Shown here: positions 6,037 through 11,853 of the stretch, piece after piece
Layout of the letters: every line of letters begins with the position of its first letter
Position numbering within the stretch: position 1 is the first letter of the stretch
NCBI GenBank assembly: GCA_905215945.1
Contig: CAJMRZ010000030.1
Location: 1 to 11,853, forward strand
Direction of reading: 5' to 3'
DNA length: 11,853 bases
From: an uncultured bacterium
GTDB taxonomy: Bacteria; Actinomycetota; Coriobacteriia; Coriobacteriales; Coriobacteriaceae
Made by a program: the position numbers and the translations under genes
Notes under the pieces: generated by a model
What the model was told of the DNA's origin: nothing
Database searches by the model: none
The model's input: only the letters and a program-made list of their open reading frames with translations

Positions 6037-7479
6037 TTAATGCGCGAGGCGGTAGAAATCCATCGACGCCGCACCCTCGGCATGCAACCCCATCGCCGGA
6101 ACCGCCGGCGAATAGGTACGGCTCGTAAGTGCCGCCTCGCCGCCATTTGCAAAAATCTCGACCATCGTAGTGTCCGAAAGCACGCGCAGGTCGCGAAGCT
6201 CGCTGAGCTCGATCGACCTCTGGTCGCGCCCATAGCCTTCGTCACCCATGTCGAGGGTAAGCATCCCGTCTGCATAGCGCACAAAGACACCCTTGCGGAT
6301 TTCGAGCTCGATCACCTGGGCGCCCTCACAGGAAACCACAAGATCAAACAGGCGGCCCGGCTCCTCAACGGTTTCACCGCCTGTCGCGCAAACGCAGTCG
6401 CCGCGCATCCTCTCAATCTCGTGCACCGGCTGCTGACAGAGCTTACCATCGCGCATGCTCAGTTCTCTCGGCACCGTCAACGCGCACTGCCACCCGCGTG
6501 CCACCGTCGGGCTTTTTGCCGTCGCATCGGGGCAACCCGACCACCCGATCATCAAACGCCGACCCGCAGCATCCTCAAAAGACTGCGGTGCGTAGAAATC
6601 AAAGCCGGCATCGACCATCGGGGGCATGCCCTGCCCGGCGATCTTAAAACTCGGCGCCTCCCAATCGGCCTCGATGGGAAACCACACGCACTGGTGCGGA
6701 TTGCGGTAACGCCATCCATCGGCGGACACACCCTGCGGACAGCAAACGAGAATAAGCTCACCATCGAGCTCAAACAGATCGGGGCACTCCCACATAAAGC
6801 CAAACTTCTCGCCCAACTCAATGCGCGTCGCATAGCTCCAGTCCTCTAGATCGCTCGAGGTATAGACAAGCACGCAGCCGCGGTCGTCTTTCGTACGAGC
6901 GCCCAGAACCATGTAGTAGATACCATCGTGTTCAAGGATTTTGGGATCACGCACGTGCGTACCGATATCGTCGGGGTAATCGACCGGCCCAACAGCTATG
7001 CGCTTCTCGCCCAATTCGTCGGGGTTCTCGGCAACCACATGAATCTGGTTTTGCTCACGGCCCGTCAACACGTAGTCGTAATCATCGCGGTCAAAATGCT
7101 TGACGTTGCCGGTATAGAAGTAGTGAATCTTGCCGTCGTGTACAAAGGCAGAACCAGAATACGCTCCGCTCGAATCCAAATCGGAATCGGGGAACAGCAC
7201 AGGGCCGCGATTCTCGTACGTCACAAAATCCTTTGTTGTCAGATGATTCCAAATCACTGGACCGCCATGCGCAGCATCGAATGGATCGTATTGGTGATAG
7301 ATGTGATACGTATCACCGATCTGCACCAAACCGTTGGGGTCGTTGAGCCAGCCAAGCTCAGGCTCCACATGGAACAGGAGCCTATCGGGGTCGGACGCGA
7401 TGCGACCCGCCGTCTCATCCTGTCCGGCACGCCACTGCTCATAGTCCGCGCGTGTCACCTTATTTTTTTGATTAAACAT
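6037..7479 (-). CDS. scrB: GH32 sucrose-6-phosphate hydrolase / beta-fructosidase
   Basis: Retaining GH32 enzyme expected to hydrolyse sucrose-6-phosphate to glucose-6-phosphate and fructose in the cytoplasm. Domains: an N-terminal five-bladed beta-propeller (about 35-340) and a C-terminal beta-sandwich (about 350-480). The full active-site set is present: WLNDPNG (44-50) with nucleophile Asp47, RDP (177-179) with the transition-state-stabilising Asp178, and ECPD (231-234) with acid/base Glu231. The 480-residue length is usual and there is no signal peptide, consistent with a substrate delivered by the PTS. ATG at 7477-7479 has a purine-rich GAGAAAG 9 nt upstream. A run of seven A lies in codons 3-6. 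It is the last gene of the operon, 101 bases after the permease across a hairpin. Hydrolysis of other phosphorylated fructosides is possible. Confidence 0.92.
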   Translation of the reverse strand: MFNQKNKVTRADYEQWRAGQDETAGRIASDPDRLLFHVEPELGWLNDPNGLVQIGDTYHIYHQYDPFDAAHGGPVIWNHLTTKDFVTYENRGPVLFPDSDLDSSGAYSGSAFVHDGKIHYFYTGNVKHFDRDDYDYVLTGREQNQIHVVAENPDELGEKRIAVGPVDYPDDIGTHVRDPKILEHDGIYYMVLGARTKDDRGCVLVYTSSDLEDWSYATRIELGEKFGFMWECPDLFELDGELILVCCPQGVSADGWRYRNPHQCVWFPIEADWEAPSFKIAGQGMPPMVDAGFDFYAPQSFEDAAGRRLMIGWSGCPDATAKSPTVARGWQCALTVPRELSMRDGKLCQQPVHEIERMRGDCVCATGGETVEEPGRLFDLVVSCEGAQVIELEIRKGVFVRYADGMLTLDMGDEGYGRDQRSIELSELRDLRVLSDTTMVEIFANGGEAALTSRTYSPAVPAMGLHAEGAASMDFYRLAH

Positions 7480-7500
7480 CGCCGTTGACTTTCTCGTCTA

Positions 7501-7544
7501 TGGGAAAGGACGCTCGACTCACACGAGCCGAACGCCCTTCCCCA
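7501..7544 (-). other. Intercistronic hairpin between permease and scrB
   Basis: In minus orientation 7544-7524 pairs with 7516-7501: TGGGGAAGGGCG with CGTCCTTTCCCA (two G.U pairs), a 5-base bulge, then CTCG with CGAG around a 7-base loop. No T-run follows, so full termination is not expected. Partial termination, or 3'-end stabilisation of the upstream segment leading to unequal expression of permease and hydrolase, is more likely. Confidence 0.6.
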
Positions 7545-7580
7545 AATGGACTTATCCGCACATTACGCTGAACGGCTCAA

Positions 7581-9032
7581 CTAGAAGCTAACGTCGAAGC
7601 CAGCGCCAGCGCCCTCTTCATCGGTGGTCGGCACGCCCTTTGCCTTGTTGTAGGCAAAGATCAAGACGATTGGCACGATGAAGGCGATGAGATTGCCAGC
7701 CACATACCACACGAGCGTCTCGGGCGTAACGATGAGCAGGCCAAGCACGCCGGTCAGACCCTGACCGATGGCGCGCACCTCAAAGAGCTTCACGAAGGCA
7801 CCGCCGCAGCCTGCACCGATGCAAGCGCAGACGAACGGAATGATCGAGTAGCGCATGTTTGCAGCAAAGATTGCGGGCTCGGAGATACCGACCAGCGTCG
7901 GGATAAAGGACGACATGCAGATGTTGCGCTCTTTGGAATGCTTCTTGTGAATGAGGTACATGCCGATGGCGCCGCCGCCCTGGGCGATGATGGAAACCGA
8001 CCAGATGGCCTGGATGTAGTTGAAGCCAGTCGTGGCAACGAGGTTTGCCTCGATACCCTGGATGAACTGATGCGTACCGGTAACGACGAGCGGCTGCAGG
8101 AATGCGGCAAAGACAAAGGCACCGAAGACGCCCATCCTGTTGTACAGGATATCGATTACGCCGGCGAGGACGTCGCCGATCAGGTTGCCGAGCGGGCCGA
8201 ACACGGTGAACAGGGCGACGTTAGCAAGAATCAGGGTAACGGTCGGGACAAAGACGAACGAAACGACCTCGGGGATGTACTTCTGGGCAATCTTCTCGAC
8301 CTTGGCCATAAACCAGGCAGTCAGGATTGCAGGGAACACGCCGCCCTGGAAAGCAACCATGGGAATGGAGAGCGGACCGAAGTTCCAGTACTCAGCACCC
8401 GTCGGGTCCATAACGAACGTGTTACGGTTCATAAGGCTCGGGTGAACCATGACGATACCGACGAGGATGCCCAGGATCGGGTTACCGCCAAAACGCTTGA
8501 CCGCGCTGTACATAACCAGGACAGGTAGGTAGTCGAAGGTGGTGGCGATAATGGCAAAGAAGCTTGCGAGGTTCTTGAGGAACTCGCTGTGATCGGCGAG
8601 GCTGCCCTCCATGCCAAAGAGGCCGTTGGCAACAATCAGCGACTTAAGGCCGATGATGATAGCAGCGCCGACGAAAGCGGGAATGATGGGGATAAAGATG
8701 TCCGAGAATACCTTGAGGACCGAGAAGAACTTGCCCTTCTTGTCCGCCTCGGCGCCCTTGACCTCGGAAGCGCTAATCTCCTTAACGCCCGTCAGAGCCA
8801 TAAACTCATCGTAAACCTTGTTGACGGTACCGGTACCGAAGATGATCATGAGCTGGCCGCTGTTGTACAGCACGCCCTTGACGCCATCGATGTTCTCGAG
8901 CTCGGCCTTGTTGTACTTGCTCGTATCCTTGAGCACCAGACGCAGACGCGTAACGCAATGCGTGGCGCCCTCGATGTTCTCCAGACCGCCGACGTTATCG
9001 ACGACTTGCTGAGACACTACTTTGTAGTCCAT
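7581..9032 (-). CDS. scrA: PTS EIIBC permease, probably sucrose-specific
   Basis: Glucose-superfamily PTS membrane component that imports a disaccharide and phosphorylates it. From ATG at 9030-9032 (483 residues): an N-terminal EIIB domain (1-90) with GGLENIEGATHCVTRLR, in which Cys26 is the phosphorylation site, then an EIIC domain from about 100 to 470 with multiple hydrophobic helices and the conserved GISEPAIFAANMRY sugar-binding motif. The protein ends in a short acidic tail with no EIIA domain, so a separate EIIA must donate phosphate. An ATG four codons earlier touches the AAAGGA sequence directly; the chosen one has GGAG 6 nt upstream. It lies between two GH32 genes and under a LacI regulator. 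That context, not a specificity motif, supports sucrose; trehalose or fructo-oligosaccharide transport cannot be excluded. Confidence 0.92.
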   Translation of the reverse strand: MDYKVVSQQVVDNVGGLENIEGATHCVTRLRLVLKDTSKYNKAELENIDGVKGVLYNSGQLMIIFGTGTVNKVYDEFMALTGVKEISASEVKGAEADKKGKFFSVLKVFSDIFIPIIPAFVGAAIIIGLKSLIVANGLFGMEGSLADHSEFLKNLASFFAIIATTFDYLPVLVMYSAVKRFGGNPILGILVGIVMVHPSLMNRNTFVMDPTGAEYWNFGPLSIPMVAFQGGVFPAILTAWFMAKVEKIAQKYIPEVVSFVFVPTVTLILANVALFTVFGPLGNLIGDVLAGVIDILYNRMGVFGAFVFAAFLQPLVVTGTHQFIQGIEANLVATTGFNYIQAIWSVSIIAQGGGAIGMYLIHKKHSKERNICMSSFIPTLVGISEPAIFAANMRYSIIPFVCACIGAGCGGAFVKLFEVRAIGQGLTGVLGLLIVTPETLVWYVAGNLIAFIVPIVLIFAYNKAKGVPTTDEEGAGAGFDVSF

Positions 9033-9077
9033 GTTCCTCTCCATTCCTTTACGAAATCATAAGACGTTTTGATGCCA

Positions 9078-10460
9078 TTACAGAGACGCGATCGTTGCAT
9101 TTGCGCACTTAAGCGTACCGTCGGTGACCGTCAGCGCCACACCCTGGCCCTGCTTATTGCAGAATCGAGCGTTAAGCGCAACATCATCGACAAAGATGGT
9201 CGCGATATCGTCGTCAACGACCAGGCGCACATGATGAGTGCCCTCGCCCTTAAAGAACAACGGACGCTCGAGGCCCATGTTGTTGACCTGGAACCACGGA
9301 TACTGGGGAGCCGCCGTAAACTCGAGCTTGCCCTCACGCAGGTTGGCGCGGAACTCATAGGCAAGACCGGACTCGGCGTCCTCGGCAAGCTTCACCGAGA
9401 AGCCGGCAGCGTCACCGGCGAGCTCGATGTCGGCATCGAGCATATAGGTGGAACCGGCATCCGCGGCGAGCACCTGCTCGACCTTGCCCGACTCGCAGGA
9501 GAGCTCAAAGGCCTCGACTGCCTTAGCCTCGCCAAAGGCGCCAAGCATGCTGTCGGGGAGCTTGGTGCCGAGCGTTCCGTCGGCACGCTGAACGATCTCG
9601 AGGGGCATAAAGGTGCCACCCCATAGGTAAGAGCTGGGGTCGCCGCCCTCGTCACGCGTAGGAACCCAACCAAAGAGAACGCGGCGCTCGCCGTCAAATG
9701 CGGTACGCGCGGCATAGTACGCGCGGCCATCGAAGGAATCGTCCGCAGGAGTGATCCAAGGACCGTTGATAGAGCGAGACATGCGGTAACGGGTCTTGTT
9801 GCCATCACTGTACTCGGAGAACACCAGATACCACCAGTCGCCCATCTTAAAGAGATCAGGCATCTCGAACATGGTGTACAGGCCCGGATTCCACCAGTCG
9901 CCCTGGAACTCCCAGGTATCCAGGTCCTTGGAGGTGAACTTGACCAGACGACCGGTCATCAGACGCTTGTCCTCGCCCACACGCGTGCCGAGGATGAGCA
10001 TGTACTCTTCGTTCTCCTCATCCCAAAGCACAAAGGGATCGCGCCAGTTGCGGTCATCGTAACCCTCCTGGGGCGGAAGCAGCGTCTCGGCGATGTTCTT
10101 CTCCCACTTGACGGCGTCGTCACTCGTTGCGTGAAGAAGAACCTGCTTCATCAAGCGTGCCTTGACCTTATCGCGATTGCAACCAGTGTAGAGCGCATGG
10201 TACTTGTCGCCCACCTTAAACACCGTGCCGGCATAAACATACTGGTCGACTTCCTCGTCGCCGCCACGCTCAAGGCTCTCGCCAAAGTCTTTGTAATTGA
10301 CGAAGTCCTTGGTTGTCGCGAGTGCCCAGCCAAACGGCTCTCCGAAAGGTCCGGGGTTTCGCGTGTCACGCTGATGATAGAGATAGAACGTGCCGTCCTC
10401 GCCGTACGGCATGATGTCGCCTACCCAAATTCCCTCAGGCTGGTAATACACCTTGTGCAT
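9078..10460 (-). CDS. Non-canonical GH32 family glycoside hydrolase
   Basis: GH32-fold protein of 460 residues, without signal peptide, first gene of the operon. An N-terminal beta-propeller (about 5-300) precedes a beta-sandwich (about 310-460). The three acidic positions of GH32 enzymes can be aligned: Asp15 in GIWVGDIMPYGEDGTFYLYHQ occupies the nucleophile position of WLNDPNG, Asp141 lies in WRDPF, and Glu199 in FEMPD replaces ECPD. The Asn and the PNG of NDPNG are missing, so the -1 subsite must differ from the canonical sister enzyme encoded downstream. It may act on an unusual fructoside, a phosphorylated oligosaccharide or a sucrose isomer; I cannot name the reaction. The start ATG (10458-10460) has AAAGGAAG 6 nt upstream, and a leader of about 37 bases separates it from the promoter. 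The permease start lies 45 bases downstream. Confidence 0.85.
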   Translation of the reverse strand: MHKVYYQPEGIWVGDIMPYGEDGTFYLYHQRDTRNPGPFGEPFGWALATTKDFVNYKDFGESLERGGDEEVDQYVYAGTVFKVGDKYHALYTGCNRDKVKARLMKQVLLHATSDDAVKWEKNIAETLLPPQEGYDDRNWRDPFVLWDEENEEYMLILGTRVGEDKRLMTGRLVKFTSKDLDTWEFQGDWWNPGLYTMFEMPDLFKMGDWWYLVFSEYSDGNKTRYRMSRSINGPWITPADDSFDGRAYYAARTAFDGERRVLFGWVPTRDEGGDPSSYLWGGTFMPLEIVQRADGTLGTKLPDSMLGAFGEAKAVEAFELSCESGKVEQVLAADAGSTYMLDADIELAGDAAGFSVKLAEDAESGLAYEFRANLREGKLEFTAAPQYPWFQVNNMGLERPLFFKGEGTHHVRLVVDDDIATIFVDDVALNARFCNKQGQGVALTVTDGTLKCANATIASL

Positions 10461-10503
10461 CCGAGACTTCCTTTCTCACGAGATACTAACTCGGTACAAC
10501 TGC

Positions 10504-10532
10504 AAGATATGTCAATCGTTTTCATATGTCAA
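10504..10532 (-). promoter_or_regulatory. Promoter of the sugar operon
   Basis: On the minus strand a perfect TTGACA (10527-10532), an exact 17-base spacer and TATCTT (10504-10509; four of six matches to TATAAT) form a sigma70-type promoter. Transcription would start near 10497, 37 bases before the first GH32 start codon. Both 15-bp operators overlap it: one spans the -35 box and the other fills the spacer. Confidence 0.75.
10510..10524 (+). promoter_or_regulatory. LacI-type operator 1
   Basis: TGTCAATCGTTTTCA, a CG-centred site of the general LacI/GalR type. It differs from operator 2 by a single base and is exactly 17 bp from it centre to centre. It occupies the spacer of the operon promoter up to the edge of the -10 box, so bound repressor would block RNA polymerase. 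Confidence 0.7.
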
Positions 10533-10541
10533 ACGTTTTCA
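10527..10541 (+). promoter_or_regulatory. LacI-type operator 2
   Basis: TGTCAAACGTTTTCA, with the AAACGTTT core common in LacI-family operators. It contains the reverse complement of the -35 box TTGACA (10527-10532), so promoter and operator share bases. The adjacent repressor gene makes it the probable target. Confidence 0.75.
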
Positions 10542-10573
10542 CACCAATACGTCTTTTCGCAGTTCCAGTCGTC

Positions 10574-10588
10574 GGCAAACGGTTGACA
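10574..10588 (-). promoter_or_regulatory. Inverted upstream operator copy (operator 3)
   Basis: Read on the minus strand this is TGTCAACCGTTTGCC, matching operators 1 and 2 over TGTCAA-N-CGTTT but in opposite orientation, with its CG centre 46 bp from operator 2. A weaker relative (plus strand GGCGAACGGTCATC, 10595-10608) follows 21 bp further on. It may be an auxiliary site for repressor looping. The rest of the 10,461-10,644 gap holds the promoter and leader; no repressor terminator is clear. Confidence 0.55.
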
Positions 10589-10644
10589 TATGCCGGCGAA
10601 CGGTCATCAGAGGTGTTTGAGGAATTCTTTTGGCACGGGATGAA

Positions 10645-11655
10645 CTACGCGGTTTTACCCTCAATGAGTTCAACGGGGAGCTTGATATTCGATTCGGGCT
10701 TTTCGCCGTTAATAAGAGCAATGATGGATTGCGCCGCGAGCTCTCCGATGCGATCGATATCTTGGCGAACGGTTGTTAAGTCAGGCATAAACGTCATAGT
10801 GCGGCGGGCACCATCCGCGCCCACGACCTTAATATCGCCCGGAGCGCTCAAGCCGCGCTGCTTCATCACGTTAAGACAGATAGCCGCCATCGTGTCGTCT
10901 CCCGCAAAGATGCCGTCAATATCGGGGTTCTCATCGAGGATCTTCGCAACGACCGCACTCTTTTCGTCGTCGGGCTTAACGAACTCGACCTCACGGACAA
11001 GCGCGGGCAAACCGGCCTGCTCAACAACATCGAGGTAGGCATCGGTACGCTTATTGGCAGGCATGCGCATGCGGCTATTGCTGCGCAGGCACAGGATGCG
11101 TGAACATCCGTCATCGATCAGGCGACGCGTGGCAAGTTCGCCGATGCTATAGCTGTCGCTCGCAATCTGAACAGAGGCTTCGCCAAGGTCGCAGTCGATA
11201 CCAACCAGACTCAAGCCCATCTCGGCATACGCCTCGGCACCGATATTAAGCGAGTTGACGATGACGCCATCAACCATATTGCGTCGAAGCATGTCGATAT
11301 AAGAGCGCTCAAGCTCGGGTCGATTGGCGCTATTGCACAGCAGCATCTTAAAACCGTTTTCGGCCAGGGTATGCTCAATGACTTGAACCACTTGGGCATG
11401 AAACGGACTGCTGACATAGGGGACGATCATACCGATAAGATTCAGGCGACCGTTGAGCATGGCACGAGCGATATCGTTGGGCGTATAGTTGATGCGCTTC
11501 ATCGCGGCATGGACCTTATCGCGGGTCTCTTGGCTAATATAGCCACGATTATTAAGCACACGAGATACCGTAGTAGGCGAAACCCCCGCCACCGCCGCAA
11601 CTTCCTTGATGCCAGGCTTAGCCGTATCCTTAGAACGAGTGCCCTCGCGAGCCAT
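10645..11655 (-). CDS. LacI family transcriptional regulator
   Basis: Sugar-responsive DNA-binding repressor, probably controlling the adjacent sugar operon. The 336-residue protein has the normal layout: helix-turn-helix IKEVAAVAGVSPTTVSRVLNN (16-36), hinge region YTPNDIARAMLNG (about 58-70), then a periplasmic-binding-protein-like sensor domain to the end, with LIGMIVPYVSSPFHAQVV at its start and IDGIFAGDDTMAA and VVGADGARR further on. ATG at 11653-11655 is chosen because GGGGGAGG lies 5 nt upstream. ATGs at 11668-11670 and 11674-11676 lie in or before that site and in the operator. It is transcribed in the same direction as its targets, and an operator copy at its own promoter suggests autorepression. 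The inducer (sucrose-6-phosphate, fructose phosphate or other) cannot be read from the sequence. Confidence 0.95.
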   Translation of the reverse strand: MAREGTRSKDTAKPGIKEVAAVAGVSPTTVSRVLNNRGYISQETRDKVHAAMKRINYTPNDIARAMLNGRLNLIGMIVPYVSSPFHAQVVQVIEHTLAENGFKMLLCNSANRPELERSYIDMLRRNMVDGVIVNSLNIGAEAYAEMGLSLVGIDCDLGEASVQIASDSYSIGELATRRLIDDGCSRILCLRSNSRMRMPANKRTDAYLDVVEQAGLPALVREVEFVKPDDEKSAVVAKILDENPDIDGIFAGDDTMAAICLNVMKQRGLSAPGDIKVVGADGARRTMTFMPDLTTVRQDIDRIGELAAQSIIALINGEKPESNIKLPVELIEGKTA

Positions 11656-11675
11656 AGCACCCTCCCCCATCAACA

Positions 11676-11714
11676 TGTCATACGTTTACATACGAACAAA
11701 GCATACCCCAACAA
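11676..11714 (-). promoter_or_regulatory. Repressor gene promoter with overlapping operator 4
   Basis: On the minus strand TTGTTG (11709-11714), a 16-base spacer and TATGTA (11687-11692) make a plausible promoter. The plus-strand site TGTCATACGTTTACA (11676-11690) matches operators 1-3 over TGTCA-NN-CGTTT and covers most of the -10 box, 20 bases before the repressor start codon. The arrangement implies negative autoregulation. Confidence 0.55.
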
Positions 11715-11853
11715 CAGCGGGATGACGGTAACAGTACAAGTAAGTAAACGACTCATCCAAATAATTAGGAGAGTTCCGCCTAAAGGGTGACTCCGAAGAA
11801 CCCCGCTTGGCCGTTTTTGGGTTATTTTCCAAAACATCCCGCAGGACGCAAAG
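11715..11853. other. Right-edge noncoding stretch
   Basis: No credible gene starts here on either strand. A 5-bp pairing AACCC (11799-11803) with GGGTT (11818-11822), and GGAG/CTCC pairing between 11768-11771 and 11791-11794, suggest a folded RNA or terminator from a neighbour beyond the edge. I do not recognise it. Confidence 0.3.

Noticed and set aside
6040..6849. Plus-strand open frame opposite scrB
   Set aside because: Basic, low-complexity translation typical of an antisense shadow; the minus strand encodes a canonical GH32 protein.
10489..10515. The second minus-strand TTGACA (10510-10515) as the main -35 box
   Set aside because: The nearest TATAAT-like hexamer, TAGTAT, is 21 bases away, too far. 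The upstream TTGACA has an exact 17-base spacer to TATCTT.
10583..10611. Plus-strand TTGACA as a divergent promoter
   Set aside because: No -10-like hexamer occurs 16-18 bases downstream (ATCAGA at best) and no plus-strand gene follows. The match is explained by the inverted operator copy.
11768..11853. Resemblance to the 5' half of a glycine riboswitch (GGAGAG ... CCGAAG)
   Set aside because: The pairing partner CTCTC and the conserved AGGCAAAAGGAC segment are not present before the window ends, and the stem after CCGAAG does not fit. The similarity is too short to call.

Overview
The window is high-GC, gene-dense bacterial chromosome with mostly Shine-Dalgarno-led genes. It combines anaerobic metabolism (a pyruvate formate-lyase activase), a DegV-family protein, class A beta-lactamase-like architecture and a PTS sucrose/fructan locus. 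This suggests a gut actinobacterium of the Coriobacteriia, perhaps Collinsella; that assignment is an inference from gene content and composition, not from a marker gene. All complete genes are on the minus strand. Only the truncated thrB at the left edge is on the plus strand.

Left part (1-3,640). The 3' end of homoserine kinase (thrB, plus strand) converges on a minus-strand gene run: a membrane-anchored class A beta-lactamase-like protein, then MTA/SAH nucleosidase (mtnN), then the ribosome-assembly GTPase YihA/EngB. Between the converging thrB and yihA ends lies a roughly 187-bp nested palindrome with a perfect 29-bp arm. Its outer arm includes the thrB stop codon.

Middle (3,641-5,940). 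A pyruvate formate-lyase activating enzyme (pflA) stands without an adjacent pflB. It is followed by a 24-bp-arm hairpin. Upstream of it is a DegV-family lipid-binding protein with a clear terminator and a hairpin-containing leader.

Right part (6,037-11,853). This is a self-contained disaccharide operon under local control: a LacI-family repressor gene, then a non-canonical GH32 enzyme, a PTS EIIBC permease without EIIA, and a canonical GH32 sucrose-6-phosphate hydrolase. A TTGACA promoter upstream of the first GH32 gene is overlapped by two near-identical 15-bp operators. A third inverted copy lies upstream, and a fourth sits at the repressor's own promoter, so the circuit looks repressed and autoregulated. 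The permease should import and phosphorylate sucrose or a related fructoside, and the two cytoplasmic GH32 enzymes should cleave it.

The points most worth a second look are the nested palindrome, the GH32 enzyme that keeps its three catalytic acids but lacks the NDPNG motif, and the four-operator regulatory layout. I saw no tRNA, rRNA, CRISPR array or transposase.
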